Source: Duganella rivi (GTDB taxonomy: Bacteria > Pseudomonadota > Gammaproteobacteria > Burkholderiales > Burkholderiaceae_D). From it: 64,000 nt of DNA. Both the position numbers and the translations under genes were made by a program. Below are positions 17,592 to 25,868 of the stretch, in pieces. Position 1 is the first letter of the stretch. Each line of letters begins with the position of its first letter. The stretch spans positions 62,001 through 126,000 of the forward strand of contig NZ_WWCK01000001.1 of NCBI RefSeq assembly GCF_009857435.1, given 5' to 3'. The notes beneath the pieces are model-generated. The model did not search any database and was not told the DNA's origin. It saw nothing but the letters and a program-made list of their open reading frames with translations.

Positions 17592-17622
17592 GCAAGGGGC
17601 CGCATCGCGGCCCCTTGCTTTT
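17592..17622 (+). terminator. Rho-independent terminator after the acyltransferase gene
   Basis: A perfect 12-bp stem (17592-17603 paired with 17607-17618, GCAAGGGGCCGC on the left arm) with a 3-base loop is followed by TTTT at 17619-17622. The minus-strand side lacks a T run, so it serves the plus-strand gene; galE ends 8 bases beyond it. Confidence 0.9.
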
Positions 17623-17630
17623 ATCACGCG

Positions 17631-18638
17631 TCAGGCAATGGATGCGGCCTGAGCCTGCCAGCGCCACGTGTCCGCGCACATCTGCTCGATGCCGCGCTCG
17701 GCACGCCAGCCCAGCTCACGCTCAGCCAAGGCGGCATCGGCGTAGCACTGGGCGATGTCACCGGCACGGCGCGGTGCGAACTGGTACGGAATACGGCGGC
17801 CGCTGGCCTGCTCGAACGCATGCACCATCTCCAACACGCTGCTCCCGCGGCCGGTGCCGAGGTTGTAGGTCAGCACGCCGCTGGCGCCTGCCAGCTTTTG
17901 CAGGGTCTTGACGTGGCCGATGGCCAGATCCACCACGTGGATGTAATCACGTACGCCGGTGCCGTCCGGGGTGGCGTAGTCGTTGCCGAAGATCGACAAT
18001 TGCTCGCGCCGGCCCTCGGCCACCTGGGCAATGTACGGCATCAGGTTGTTTGGAATGCCATTCGGATCTTCGCCTATCTGGCCGCTCTCATGCGCGCCCA
18101 CAGGGTTGAAGTAGCGCAGCAGCGCGATTTTCCACGATGGGTCGGCGATCGCCACATCACGCAGGATTTCCTCGATCATCAGCTTGCTGCGGCCGTAAGG
18201 ATTGGTCGCTTGCAGCGGGAAATGCTCCAGGATAGGCACAGCGTGCGGATCGCCGTACACGGTGGCCGAGGAACTGAATACCAGCGTCTTCACACCGGCT
18301 TCGGCCATCACTTCCAGCAGCACCTGGGTGCCGTGGACGTTGTAATCATAGTAGCGCAGCGGCTGCTGCACGGACTCACCTACCGCCTTCAGGCCGGCAA
18401 AGTGCACCACAGCGTCGATTTTCTGGCTGGCGAACAGGGCACGCAGCGCAGCGCCATCGCGCACGTCAATCTCTTGGAAATGGCAAGCCTTGCCACTGAT
18501 GGCTTCGATACGCTGCGCCACATTGGCTTTGCTATTGACCAGGTTGTCGATGGCCACCACCTCATGCCCGGCCGCCAGCAACTCCACGCACGTGTGCGAC
18601 CCGATGTAACCCAGCCCCCCAGTAACCAATATTTTCAT
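17631..18638 (-). CDS. galE: UDP-glucose 4-epimerase
   Basis: A 335-residue NAD-dependent epimerase interconverting UDP-glucose and UDP-galactose. It has the Rossmann GGLGYIGSH motif at 8-16, DNL at 31-33, the catalytic Ser/Tyr/Lys set (FSSSATVYGD, then NPYGRSK) and the GalE substrate region RYFNPVGAHESGQIGEDPNGIPNNL (split across residues about 173-197). Length is typical. It stands as a single gene between the acyltransferase terminator and the secreted glycosidase, and supplies UDP-galactose for the exopolysaccharide glycosyltransferases encoded just downstream on the same strand. A short GC-rich hairpin lies in its leader near 18664. Confidence 0.96.
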   Translation of the reverse strand: MKILVTGGLGYIGSHTCVELLAAGHEVVAIDNLVNSKANVAQRIEAISGKACHFQEIDVRDGAALRALFASQKIDAVVHFAGLKAVGESVQQPLRYYDYNVHGTQVLLEVMAEAGVKTLVFSSSATVYGDPHAVPILEHFPLQATNPYGRSKLMIEEILRDVAIADPSWKIALLRYFNPVGAHESGQIGEDPNGIPNNLMPYIAQVAEGRREQLSIFGNDYATPDGTGVRDYIHVVDLAIGHVKTLQKLAGASGVLTYNLGTGRGSSVLEMVHAFEQASGRRIPYQFAPRRAGDIAQCYADAALAERELGWRAERGIEQMCADTWRWQAQAASIA

Positions 18639-18980
18639 AAACCCTCTCCATTGAATGCCGTCGGCGGCAAGCCGCCACCGCCTGCCATTTTACTACGAAC
18701 TATTGCGATAATATTCACAAATTTAGTATCGTTCATAGGCATTTGCGGACTTACAAAAGTGCCTAAAAAACATAACATTAAGTACACGGTTGCATCATGC
18801 AGGCAACAAAATTATGGAAAATTGATTGCCGTACAGAGGTTTGCGCGTACAATAAACCCCGAGCACAGAGCCCCGCCGATTGTAACCGCGAGGATCATTG
18901 CCCCCAGCCCTTCTCGACGCGTGAACCCTGCCCCTGCTTACGGTTGCTTGCGTCCTCAACTCATCGCGGCGGATAAAGTT
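18639..18980. other. Divergent intergenic region of 342 bases between galE and the glycosidase
   Basis: The half next to galE and the central part are A/T rich. I see a candidate plus-strand promoter (18826-18853), and otherwise no gene, repeat of note or RNA. The plus-strand frame that continues from antisense galE into the glycosidase passes through this gap without a stop, but the residues are low-complexity and do not look coded. Confidence 0.55.
18826..18853 (+). promoter_or_regulatory. Candidate promoter of the GH5 glycosidase gene
   Basis: TTGCCG (18826-18831), a 16-base spacer and TACAAT (18848-18853) make a moderate sigma-70 promoter. The leader would be about 120 bases before the ATG at 18981. 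Confidence 0.4.
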
Positions 18981-20195
18981 ATGAAAACGATTAAAAAACT
19001 CCTAATTACTCTGCTGCTCGGCGCTGCCGTCAGCACCTCGGCCTCGGCTGCCGACTTCAGGGCCGGCAATGGCGTGTTCCTGCTGAACGGTCAACCTTTC
19101 TACGGCATCGGCGTCAACTATCAAGACGCGTTCCTGCGCTACATGGAGTCGGGTGGTCGCGACGTCACGTGGAAGGCCGGCCTGGCCACGCTGAAAGCCT
19201 ACAACATCCCGTTCATTCGCATCAACGCGATTGGTTTCTGGCCTGATAATATTCAGAAAAACTACCTGTCGAACCCGGCGCTGTACTATACCCGCATGGA
19301 CGAGTTCCTCAAGGAATGCGCGGCGCAAAATGTCGGCGTCATCATGGACTTGTTCTGGAATTACCCGGCTTGGACTGACCTGAACCTCGAGCGCGTGCCG
19401 GCATGGGGAGACGCCAACAGCAAGACCCGCGTGATGATGCGCAAGATCACCACCGATATCGTCACCCGCTACAAGGACAACGCCGCAGTGTGGGCTTGGG
19501 AATTCTCAAACGAATCCAACGCGCTGATCGACATCCCGGCTACCATCGGTAACTACCAGTGGATGGCGAAAGCCGCGACCGCCCCGGCGCGTACCGCCGC
19601 CGACAACATCACCGTCGACACCATCATCAACGCGCTCAATGACTTTACCGCCACCGTGCGCGCCATCGACAAGGTTCACCCGGTGTTCAGCGGGCATGAC
19701 CACCCGCGCAACAACGCCTACCACCTGCCTACCAGCTGGGCCATCGACACTCCTGCTCAGTACGGCACGATCCTGTCACGCGACAACGGCACCGCAGACA
19801 CCGTCTCCATGCACCTGTATCCGTACGGTGAGTTCGCCGCCTTCGGCCCGGACGCCACTAACCCGGCTGGCCTGCCTGGCACCTTCAACAACATCATCGC
19901 GGCCTCGGTGGCACGCAGCCGTACCAAGGACGCCGCCGGCAAGCTGCTCGATCCGCGTCCGTTCTTCCTCGGCGAGTTCGGCACCAATGACAAAGATCTG
20001 ACCCCAACCGTGGCGCAGGCCAAGTTCTACGAGCAAACCGCCAGCATCATCGCCAACCGCGTGCCGCTGTCGGCGCTGTGGGTGTTTGACTGGGCAGCAC
20101 AGGAAGGCTTGTACAGCGTCACCGCGACCAACAGCCGCAAGTACCAGCTGGATCGCCTGAAGGAAATGAACACCACCATGAAGACCTGGAAGTAA
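18981..20195 (+). CDS. Secreted GH5-type glycoside hydrolase (cellulase/mannanase-like)
   Basis: A 404-residue protein with a signal peptide (MKTIKKLLITLLLGAAVS, cleavage after SASA) and a single TIM-barrel catalytic domain. The clan GH-A features are visible: Arg80 in FIRINAIG, the acid/base Glu178 in FSNES, and the nucleophile Glu332 in FLGEFGTND. No carbohydrate-binding module or sorting signal is attached. GH5-like enzymes near exopolysaccharide loci often trim or depolymerise the polymer during export. That role fits the position next to galE and the eps operon, but the natural substrate is unknown. The ATG at 18981 is chosen because it starts a textbook signal peptide. A bidirectional terminator follows 15 bases after the stop. 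Confidence 0.88.
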   Translation: MKTIKKLLITLLLGAAVSTSASAADFRAGNGVFLLNGQPFYGIGVNYQDAFLRYMESGGRDVTWKAGLATLKAYNIPFIRINAIGFWPDNIQKNYLSNPALYYTRMDEFLKECAAQNVGVIMDLFWNYPAWTDLNLERVPAWGDANSKTRVMMRKITTDIVTRYKDNAAVWAWEFSNESNALIDIPATIGNYQWMAKAATAPARTAADNITVDTIINALNDFTATVRAIDKVHPVFSGHDHPRNNAYHLPTSWAIDTPAQYGTILSRDNGTADTVSMHLYPYGEFAAFGPDATNPAGLPGTFNNIIAASVARSRTKDAAGKLLDPRPFFLGEFGTNDKDLTPTVAQAKFYEQTASIIANRVPLSALWVFDWAAQEGLYSVTATNSRKYQLDRLKEMNTTMKTWK

Positions 20196-20210
20196 GCGGT
20201 TCTTCCCATG

Positions 20211-20241
20211 AAAAAAGCCCGGTCACTGACCGGGCTTTTTT
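20211..20241. terminator. Bidirectional Rho-independent terminator between convergent operons
   Basis: The sequence is an almost perfect palindrome: A6 followed by GCCCGGT, a short centre, ACCGGGC and T6. It therefore gives a GC stem followed by a U run in both directions, ending the glycosidase transcript on the plus strand and the long eps operon on the minus strand. The stop codon of the last eps glycosyltransferase (20240-20242) overlaps its edge. Confidence 0.9.
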
Positions 20242-21346
20242 ATTTGCATACGCGCTGGTAGAGCGCCGCGGTCTCGCGCGCGATTTGCGGCCAACTGTAA
20301 CGCTCGCTGACAAAGGCGCGCAGGCGCTCGCGGTAGCCGGCGTCCAACGGTTGGGCCGCTACCTGTTCCAGCGCCATGGCCAGCTGCGCCACCTGGCCCA
20401 GCGGGTAGTAACGAATGTCATCGCAATTGACAGCCATGTTGGCCGGGATATCACTGGCCACCACCGGCAGGCCGTAGCTCAGCGCTTCCAGCAGCGCGAT
20501 CGGCAAACCCTCGTGCGAGGACGGCAGCACGAACACGCCGGCATTGGCATACAGCTCGGCCAGCGCGGCGCCGGTCTGGAAGCCGGTGCACACTACCCCC
20601 GCCTGGGCGGCGGCCGCATCGAGCACCGACTGGGTATAGGCATCCGGGTGATCGGAAGCGCCAACCAGTACCAGTTTCCAGCCCGGCAGCCTGGCTTGCG
20701 CATAAGCCTGGATCAAATCGAGATGGCGCTTTTCCGGCACGATGCGGCTAACCAGCAACACATAGCGCCCTGCTTCCAAGCCGAATTTTTCCAGTGTGGC
20801 GCCGGCCGGCAGCAGCTTCGGCAGGTGCACACCGTTGGGAATCAGCGCCGGCTCGACGCGATGCTTGCGCTGCACCAGTTCCTTGATCACGCTGGAAATC
20901 ACAATCGCTTGCTGCGAATGGCGCATTGACCAACGCTCGCCCAGTTGCAGCACGGTGCGCGCGAAGCGGCCCCATTTTTGGCGATCGTAGTCGGGGCCGT
21001 GGTGGGTTGCCACTACCTTCAAGCCCAGCAAGCGCGCCAGCGGCGTTACGATGCCGGGGCCGATGGCCTGGATATGCAGGATGTCGGGCCGGCGCAGGCC
21101 GGCATACAGCACCGCCAGCGTGGTGTGGATGATGGCTTCCAGGCCGCGCGAGCGCGGGCTCCACAGCGACTTGAAGCGCACGCCGTTCCAGCTATCGCCC
21201 ACTGCCGCCGGCTGGTACGGCGAACGCACCACTGCTTCCACCTCGCAGCCCAGTTTCACCAGTTCCGTGCCCAGTTGCTCGGCGTGGGTTTCCACCCCGC
21301 CCTGCACGTTAGGAAAACCACGGATGCCGATAATCATCACCTTCAT
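20240..21346 (-). CDS. GT4-family glycosyltransferase (last gene of eps operon)
   Basis: A 368-residue cytoplasmic or membrane-associated glycosyltransferase with GT-B fold. The N-terminus has IIGIRGFPNVQGGVETHAEQ, the nucleotide-sugar site is near LLVSRIVPEKRHLDLIQAY, and the E-X7-E motif is intact in SSHEGLPIALLEALSYGLPVV. It resembles glycosyltransferases that add a sugar to the growing lipid-linked repeat unit; donor and linkage are not predictable. Its start overlaps the preceding gene's stop by four bases. It is the final gene of the operon, with the stop codon touching the bidirectional terminator. Confidence 0.9.
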   Translation of the reverse strand: MKVMIIGIRGFPNVQGGVETHAEQLGTELVKLGCEVEAVVRSPYQPAAVGDSWNGVRFKSLWSPRSRGLEAIIHTTLAVLYAGLRRPDILHIQAIGPGIVTPLARLLGLKVVATHHGPDYDRQKWGRFARTVLQLGERWSMRHSQQAIVISSVIKELVQRKHRVEPALIPNGVHLPKLLPAGATLEKFGLEAGRYVLLVSRIVPEKRHLDLIQAYAQARLPGWKLVLVGASDHPDAYTQSVLDAAAAQAGVVCTGFQTGAALAELYANAGVFVLPSSHEGLPIALLEALSYGLPVVASDIPANMAVNCDDIRYYPLGQVAQLAMALEQVAAQPLDAGYRERLRAFVSERYSWPQIARETAALYQRVCK

Positions 21347-22455
21347 GCAGCCGGCTCCATGTTGAAGCGGGCGCTGACTTGGCGCGCCAGGCTGGCCCAG
21401 CTAAAGTCGGTGGCCAGGCGCGCGCGCGCGGCTTGTCCCATGGCGCGCGCACGGGCCGGGTCGGCCAGCGCATCGCGGATCTGGGCCGACATCGCGGCCA
21501 GGTCGTTCGGCGGCACCAGCCAGCCGGTTTCGCCTTGCAGCACCAGTTCGCGGTAAAACAGGAAGTCGAACACCACGGCCGGCAAGCCCATCGCCATGGC
21601 CTCCAGGCAGGTGCCCGGCAGGCCTTCGTAGTACGAAGTCGACACATACAGCTTGCTGCGGCGGTAGTAGCCAGCCATCTCGGCAAATGGCACCTTGCCG
21701 GTCAGCGTGATGTTCGGCAGTTTGCCGAGCTCGGCGTTGACGTATTCGTCGTCGTCGCCATAGCCAACGATGCAGATGCGGATACCGGGCTGCTCGCGCA
21801 CCAGGCGCTGGCACAGCTCGACCATCGGCCGGCTGCCCTTGCGGCGCTCGATACGGCCGCAGAACAGCACGTCGATATCCTGCACCGCGTCCGGTTCCGG
21901 CACAAAGCGTTCAAGGTCGACGCCATTTGGAATAATCGCCATCGGGCCGTTGTAGCCGTAGCGCAGCACTTCCTGCCGGCCCTGCTCGGACAAGGTGATC
22001 ACGCTGCGCACGCGGCGGAAGATGTAATGCTCCATGCGCATCTTGATCCACAGCGACAGCGCGCCCCACTGGCTTTGGAACAGCGGCGTGTCGTAGTAGC
22101 GGCCCGACATGCCGAGGTAGGTGGTGTGGGCGGTCAGCAGCACCGGAATTTCCGGCGGCAGGAACAGGCCCGGAATCAGCGGCGGAAAGTGGAAGTTGAC
22201 GCCGGTGATCGCGCCCTCGGCGTACAGCTTGCGCAGCAGGCGGCGCATTTTCAAGCTCCACTCGATCAGGCTGAAGCGGTTCGACGAGAACGGGATGTGG
22301 ACGATTTCCACGCCCGGATAGCTGCGCTCGCTGCGATGCTCGTCGCCGGTAATCAGCAGCACGCGCTGGCCAGGCGGCAAGTTCGACAGGTAGGAATCAA
22401 GGTAGCGGGCGATACCGCCGACGCCGTAAAACTGCGGATAAACAATCGCGATCAT
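21343..22455 (-). CDS. GT4-family glycosyltransferase
   Basis: A 370-residue GT-B glycosyltransferase. It has the glycine-rich acceptor loop FYGVGGIARYLDSYL, the donor-site stretch VLFCGRIERRKG and an intact E-X7-E motif (YYEGLPGTCLEAMAMGLP). Both ends overlap neighbours by four bases (ATGA), so three glycosyltransferases in a row are translationally coupled. It is expected to extend the exopolysaccharide repeat unit at the inner face of the cytoplasmic membrane. Confidence 0.9.
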   Translation of the reverse strand: MIAIVYPQFYGVGGIARYLDSYLSNLPPGQRVLLITGDEHRSERSYPGVEIVHIPFSSNRFSLIEWSLKMRRLLRKLYAEGAITGVNFHFPPLIPGLFLPPEIPVLLTAHTTYLGMSGRYYDTPLFQSQWGALSLWIKMRMEHYIFRRVRSVITLSEQGRQEVLRYGYNGPMAIIPNGVDLERFVPEPDAVQDIDVLFCGRIERRKGSRPMVELCQRLVREQPGIRICIVGYGDDDEYVNAELGKLPNITLTGKVPFAEMAGYYRRSKLYVSTSYYEGLPGTCLEAMAMGLPAVVFDFLFYRELVLQGETGWLVPPNDLAAMSAQIRDALADPARARAMGQAARARLATDFSWASLARQVSARFNMEPAA

Positions 22456-23654
22456 GCGCGGCTCCCAAAAATACGATGCTGGTCAGCGACCAGGCGCTCC
22501 CACGTGAAGGCGTCCAGCACGCGCTGGCGCGCGGCGTTGCCGACTTGTTCGATGCGGGCCGGCTGTTCCAGCAAGCCTTCCACCGCGGCGGTAATGGCGG
22601 CGGCGTCATCGGCCGGCACCAGCACGCCGGTCTGGCCGTCGGTCACCAGTTCCGGCACGCCGCCGACAGCGGTCGCCACCAGGCAGGTGCCGGACGACAT
22701 CGCTTCCAGCACCACCAGCGGGCAAGGGTCTTGCCACACCGACGGCACCACGATCACGTCGGCGGCCGAATACAGGTACTTGAGCTGGTGGTGCGGCAGG
22801 AAACCGGTGAAGATGATGGCGTCCTTGACCGGCGCCGCCATCGCCACCAGGCTTTCAATGTAAGGCGTAGTCGCCGCGCCGGCGAAGAACGACGAGCCGG
22901 CAATCACCAGCCGCGTTTCGGGACGGCGCGCGTGCAGCTTGCGGAAGGCCTCGATCAGCACATGCACGCCCTTGATCTCGGTCAGGCGGCCAACGTACAG
23001 CAGGTAGCGCAGCTGCGGGTCGAGCGGCAGTACCTTGGCCAGCGCGTCGGTGGCCTCGTCGCCGTAAGGGCGGAACACGGCCGGCTCGGTCGAGTTGAGC
23101 AGCACGGTAAATTTGTGCGCGTGTTCAGGATAGAAGCGCACCGCCTGGCGGCGGATGTAGTCGCTCACGCAAATCACGGTATCGACCCGCGCCAGCGCGC
23201 GCCGGTAGAACGGCCGCAGCAGGCGCATGCCGAGGTGCTCGTTATGCATGTGCAGCACCAGCTTTTGGCCCGGACGCTTCTCGATGAAGAACATCAGGTT
23301 CGGTTCGTTCTGGATGTTGATGATGTCGACATTCATCTCGCGCAACGCAGCGCCGGCGCGGCGGCCGTAAGACCACACGTTCTGGATCTTGGCCAGGTAG
23401 CGCAAGGGATTGCGCCAGGTGACGCGCTCCTTGATGCGGGCAAACCAGCGCTCAGTGGAGGTCCATGGAATGCCGACGTGGGCCATCGGGCTGGCGCTAT
23501 TGCTTTCCGCGCCGGCCGGACGCGAAATCACGGTCACCCGGGTGTGCTCATCCTGCATGCGGCCGAACGCCTCCTGCACCCAATGTTCCACTGCCCCACC
23601 CTGCACCGGGGGCACCGGCAACAATTCAGGAACCACCACCGCGATAGATGCCAA
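22452..23654 (-). CDS. GT4-family glycosyltransferase with TTG start
   Basis: A 400-residue GT-B glycosyltransferase (VPPVQGGAVEHWVQEA acceptor loop, LLYVGRLTEIKGVHVLIEAF donor region). In the usual E-X7-E position it reads VWQDPCPLVVLEAMSSG, with Asp in place of the first Glu and the second Glu kept, a known variant in GT4 proteins. The frame has no ATG near the conserved N-terminus. It starts at TTG (23654-23652) preceded by a strong GAGGAG ribosome site six bases upstream, which supports the TTG. The 3' end overlaps the next glycosyltransferase. Confidence 0.9.
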   Translation of the reverse strand: MASIAVVVPELLPVPPVQGGAVEHWVQEAFGRMQDEHTRVTVISRPAGAESNSASPMAHVGIPWTSTERWFARIKERVTWRNPLRYLAKIQNVWSYGRRAGAALREMNVDIINIQNEPNLMFFIEKRPGQKLVLHMHNEHLGMRLLRPFYRRALARVDTVICVSDYIRRQAVRFYPEHAHKFTVLLNSTEPAVFRPYGDEATDALAKVLPLDPQLRYLLYVGRLTEIKGVHVLIEAFRKLHARRPETRLVIAGSSFFAGAATTPYIESLVAMAAPVKDAIIFTGFLPHHQLKYLYSAADVIVVPSVWQDPCPLVVLEAMSSGTCLVATAVGGVPELVTDGQTGVLVPADDAAAITAAVEGLLEQPARIEQVGNAARQRVLDAFTWERLVADQHRIFGSRA

Positions 23655-23692
23655 AACACACTCCTCAAAATCAAATCAAAAATGAACCGCCA

Positions 23693-24796
23693 TCAGGACA
23701 GCGACAGGTATTGCGCGTGCTGGCGGGCGATGTGCGGCCACTGGTACTTGGCGCTTTTCTCGCTCAGTTCGGCGGCATAGCTGGCGTAGTTGGCGCGCAG
23801 CTGGACGATGGCCTCGGCCAGCTCGGCGGCCGGGGCCTTGCCGGCGGTCAGCAGGCCAGACCAGTCGCGCAGGGTTTCGCCAAAGTCGCCGATGTCGGTG
23901 GCAATGAACGGTTTGTCGAAGGCCATGGCCAGCTTGATCACGCCGCTGGTGGTGCCTTCAAGGTAAGGCAGCGCCACCACGTGGGCTGCGGTGAAGTAGT
24001 GCTGCACTTTCTCGAACGGGATCACGTGGTCGTGCATGACAACGTTCGGTGCGTCCTTGTATTGATCGAGTTCCGCTGCGGCGGCGGCCGGCAAGCCGCT
24101 GCCACGGCCACCGGCCACCACGAACTTGATGTGCGGCTGGTCGCGCAGCATGGCGCTGGTACGCAGGAATTCGAGGATGCCCTTGCGCACGTCAAGGTGG
24201 CCGAAGAACAGCACCACGAAGTCATCCGGCGACACGCCCGGCAATTGCGCCAGCGCTTGCTCGCGGCTCAATTCGCCGAGGCGGAAGATGTCGTAAATCC
24301 CGTGCGGCACCAGCAGCGGCTTGGTGCGCACGCCCATCTCCTGCAAGCCTTGCACGGTGCGCTCGGAGTGCGCCACCAGCTTGTCGAAGCGGCGGTAGAA
24401 CCATGCGCACAAGGCGCGGCTCCACGGCTTGGGATGGTGGGGCAGCAAGTCGTGCACGGTCAGCGCCATGCGGATGCCAAACAGGCGGAACAGCATGACG
24501 ATGAAGCCTTCCAGCAGCGGGAATTTGAGCCACGACTGCCACAACACCATGTCGGGCCGGGTGCGCAGGGTGTAGAACACGTAGCGCAGGATGTCGAGCG
24601 GGTACTGGCGGGTGCGGCGGAACAGGTGGGCGTGCTGGAAGTCCACCTGGTAGCGCGCCGGGTCGTAGCTATCGGCGGTGACCAGGGTGGTCTCGGCCAG
24701 CTTGCTCAACTCGCGGCACAGCGAGACTGCATAATCGGCCAAACCGCTGGTGCCACTGAAAGACACTACATGGATACGGCGGGGAGTTGTCGTCAT
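23693..24796 (-). CDS. Glycosyltransferase, GT4-like with divergent motif
   Basis: A 367-residue protein with GT-B architecture: N-terminal RIHVVSFSGTSGLADYAVSL, ALTVHDLLPHHP, and a C-terminal donor half with VLFFGHLDVRKGILEFL. Where most GT4 enzymes have E-X7-E, this one reads YLEGTTSGVIKLAMAFDKP, with Lys in the second position, as in a subset of GT4 proteins with a T-X-S-G-V-I pattern. The ATG at 24796 is used (a TTG two codons earlier is possible). It is separated by 22 and 38 bases from its neighbours in the operon. Substrate unknown. Confidence 0.86.
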   Translation of the reverse strand: MTTTPRRIHVVSFSGTSGLADYAVSLCRELSKLAETTLVTADSYDPARYQVDFQHAHLFRRTRQYPLDILRYVFYTLRTRPDMVLWQSWLKFPLLEGFIVMLFRLFGIRMALTVHDLLPHHPKPWSRALCAWFYRRFDKLVAHSERTVQGLQEMGVRTKPLLVPHGIYDIFRLGELSREQALAQLPGVSPDDFVVLFFGHLDVRKGILEFLRTSAMLRDQPHIKFVVAGGRGSGLPAAAAAELDQYKDAPNVVMHDHVIPFEKVQHYFTAAHVVALPYLEGTTSGVIKLAMAFDKPFIATDIGDFGETLRDWSGLLTAGKAPAAELAEAIVQLRANYASYAAELSEKSAKYQWPHIARQHAQYLSLS

Positions 24797-24824
24797 GGGC
24801 AAGGTTCCGGTCTAAAAAATGCCG

Positions 24825-25868
24825 TCAGGCCTGTCGCTTGCGGTTGCTGAGGCCACGCGGCGGCAAGCCCAGCAGCGCCACCAGCGACCACTTGATTTCG
24901 AAAAAGTCGCGGCGCAGCGCAGCGCGTCCCAGCTCCAGCAGCATGCTGAAGTACAGTAGCGGCAGGCGCGCCGGGAAGAAGCGGCGCGTGAACTTGAGGC
25001 GGTTGTGCTGCAGGTAGTACAGCGCGGTAGCCGACAGCTTGCCGCGCGCACCGGTGCCGATCGAGCCGCCTTCCTTGTGGTACACCAGGCTATCCGGCGC
25101 ATACACCAGGCGGTAGCGGCCGGCCGCGCGGCAGGCCCAATCGAATTCTTCGAAGTACAGGAAGTAGTCTTCCGCCATCAGGCCGATGTCGCGCAGGAAG
25201 GCGTCGCTGACCATCATCGAGGCGCCGGCCACGTAGGCCATGCGCTGCTCGATGGCGGCGGCGTCCAGCGGCTCGGCGGCCGGCTGGTTGGCGGCCAGCG
25301 GCACCGCGCGGCAGCGCCATGGATTGTATGAGCTGCCGCCCGCCACCTGTACCACTTGCGATGCATAGTAGTGGCGCAGCGTGGAGCCGCCGATGCCGGC
25401 TTGCGGCTCGGCTTCCATGCGCGCGACCAGGCGGCGCAAGGCGTCCGGCTCGATCACGGTATCGTTGTTGAGCAGCCAGTAGTAGGCGTAGCGGCCGCTG
25501 GCCATGGCGTGGCGCAGGCCGACGTTGTTGCCGCCAGCGAAGCCGAGGTTGCCGCCGGTGTCGATCAGCGTCAGCGGCACATCATGCGCCGACGCTTGCA
25601 GCGCTTGCGTTGCGTTCAGCCGCTGATAGGCGACCGGCTTGCCCAGTGGCGAGGCGCGCAGGCGCTGGAAGCCTTCGGCGCCGCCGGCCTCCAGCTGGCC
25701 GTCGGCCCAGGCGGCGATCTTGTCGAGCGAACCGTCGCTGGAGGCGTTGTCGCACACGATGACGCGGAAATCCGGGTAATCGCTGCGTAACAGGGTTTCA
25801 AGGCACTCAATGGTGTCAGCCCAACCGTTCCAGTTGAGCAGCACCACCGCCACCGGCTTGGCACTCAT
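24825..25868 (-). CDS. GT2-family glycosyltransferase (rhamnosyltransferase-like)
   Basis: A 347-residue GT-A enzyme. It has the nucleotide-binding start VVLLNWNGWADTIECLETLL, VIVCDNASSDGS, the metal-binding acidic motif in WLLNNDTVIEP, and the acceptor-side YFLYFEEFDWACRAAG typical of rhamnosyl- and related transferases. There is an insertion of about 30 residues around 65-95 (GQLEAGGAEGFQRLRASPLG region) compared with the compact family core. It overlaps the Wzy-like gene by four bases at its start. It is the only GT2 enzyme in the operon. Confidence 0.9.
   Translation of the reverse strand: MSAKPVAVVLLNWNGWADTIECLETLLRSDYPDFRVIVCDNASSDGSLDKIAAWADGQLEAGGAEGFQRLRASPLGKPVAYQRLNATQALQASAHDVPLTLIDTGGNLGFAGGNNVGLRHAMASGRYAYYWLLNNDTVIEPDALRRLVARMEAEPQAGIGGSTLRHYYASQVVQVAGGSSYNPWRCRAVPLAANQPAAEPLDAAAIEQRMAYVAGASMMVSDAFLRDIGLMAEDYFLYFEEFDWACRAAGRYRLVYAPDSLVYHKEGGSIGTGARGKLSATALYYLQHNRLKFTRRFFPARLPLLYFSMLLELGRAALRRDFFEIKWSLVALLGLPPRGLSNRKRQA

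Noticed and set aside
17553..18980. In-frame plus-strand extension of the GH5 gene back through antisense galE.
   Set aside because: The glycosidase has a textbook signal peptide at 18981, and the upstream residues are antisense to galE and intergenic DNA.
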